Assembly: GCF_001957125.1 (NCBI RefSeq)
Contig: NZ_MPHJ01000009.1
Coordinates: 117,691 to 181,690, forward strand
Length of the DNA: 64,000 bases
Reading direction: 5' to 3'
Source: Shewanella sp. UCD-KL12
GTDB lineage: Bacteria > Pseudomonadota > Gammaproteobacteria > Enterobacterales > Shewanellaceae
This document shows positions 63,963-64,000 of the stretch, piece after piece; positions within the stretch are counted from its first letter, which is position 1; each line of letters opens with the position of its first letter. Both the position numbers and the translations under genes were made by a program. The notes under the pieces were generated by a model that made no database searches, had not been told where the DNA came from, and saw only the letters and a list, made by a program, of their open reading frames with translations.

Positions 63963-64000
63963 TAATTTGGAAATTTGAAAAGCTAATTAGTTCTATAATC

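Noticed and set aside
1..64000. CRISPR array, prophage or insertion sequence
   Set aside because: No regularly spaced repeats, integrase, transposase or phage structural genes were seen; repeats present are short and isolated.

Overview
The window is chromosomal DNA from a gammaproteobacterium, most likely a marine Shewanella. This rests on recognising protein families and gene order (gpsA-secB-yibN-gpmI-envC-yibQ, hutHU / hutC / hutI, an rRNA operon ending in 5S and tRNA-Asp), on gene-dense DNA of moderate GC, and on a surface-rich repertoire (TonB receptor, phytase, PKD metalloprotease, chemoreceptor). No search was run. I see no insertion sequence, prophage or CRISPR array.

Layout. 1-5376: a secreted M6 metalloprotease with PKD repeats (cut by the window edge) and a YgjK-like GH63 glycosidase, both on the minus strand. 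5704-14265: mostly single genes, including YhgN (MarC family), a His-rich ZIP/permease-like fusion, an NRDE protein with a duplicated stub of its own 5' end, a PlsC-type acyltransferase, a LysE exporter, a YbdG-type mechanosensitive channel and small envelope proteins. 14394-19856: the complete histidine-to-formiminoglutamate module hutH-hutU, repressor hutC, divergent hutI, with a perfect palindromic operator in front of hutI. 19857-20709: about 850 bp without a credible gene but packed with short hairpins. 20710-28358: envelope proteins and a MacAB-like export operon facing a small secreted protein, then an esterase-like protein with an altered nucleophile.

28614-35853: MtnC-like phosphatase, a DUF4344 metallopeptidase, thioesterases, a FadD-type acyl-CoA ligase and a YtrA-type GntR/ABC operon. 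36419-40507: a five-gene plus-strand operon (secreted peptidase-like hydrolase, NatA, NatB, an Imm-superinfection-like membrane protein and a PspB-like small protein) that looks like an uncharacterised envelope/export system. 40564-46833: GlxA-type regulator, small membrane protein, MCP chemoreceptor, mog (with a tandem duplicate of its 3' end), NlpC lipoprotein and a Dcu C4-dicarboxylate carrier.

47064-51664: TonB-dependent receptor plus beta-propeller phytase, probably a phytate phosphate-scavenging pair. 52061-53985: a degenerate GGDEF protein overlapping an AraC regulator. 53982-62412: housekeeping genes yhiN, gpsA, secB, yibN, gpmI, envC, ctpA and yibQ. 62430-64000: an NsrR-like Rrf2 regulator, a Cys-cluster protein, and the 3' end of an rRNA operon (5S, tRNA-Asp, terminator) read on the minus strand.

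The items most worth a second look are the hairpin array at 19929-20671, the hydrolase-NatAB-Imm-PspB operon, two duplicated gene fragments that differ from their parents only at synonymous sites, and several enzymes with substituted catalytic residues. Many starts were moved from the longest ORF to an internal ATG with a better ribosome binding site and signal peptide; these choices are stated in each entry.
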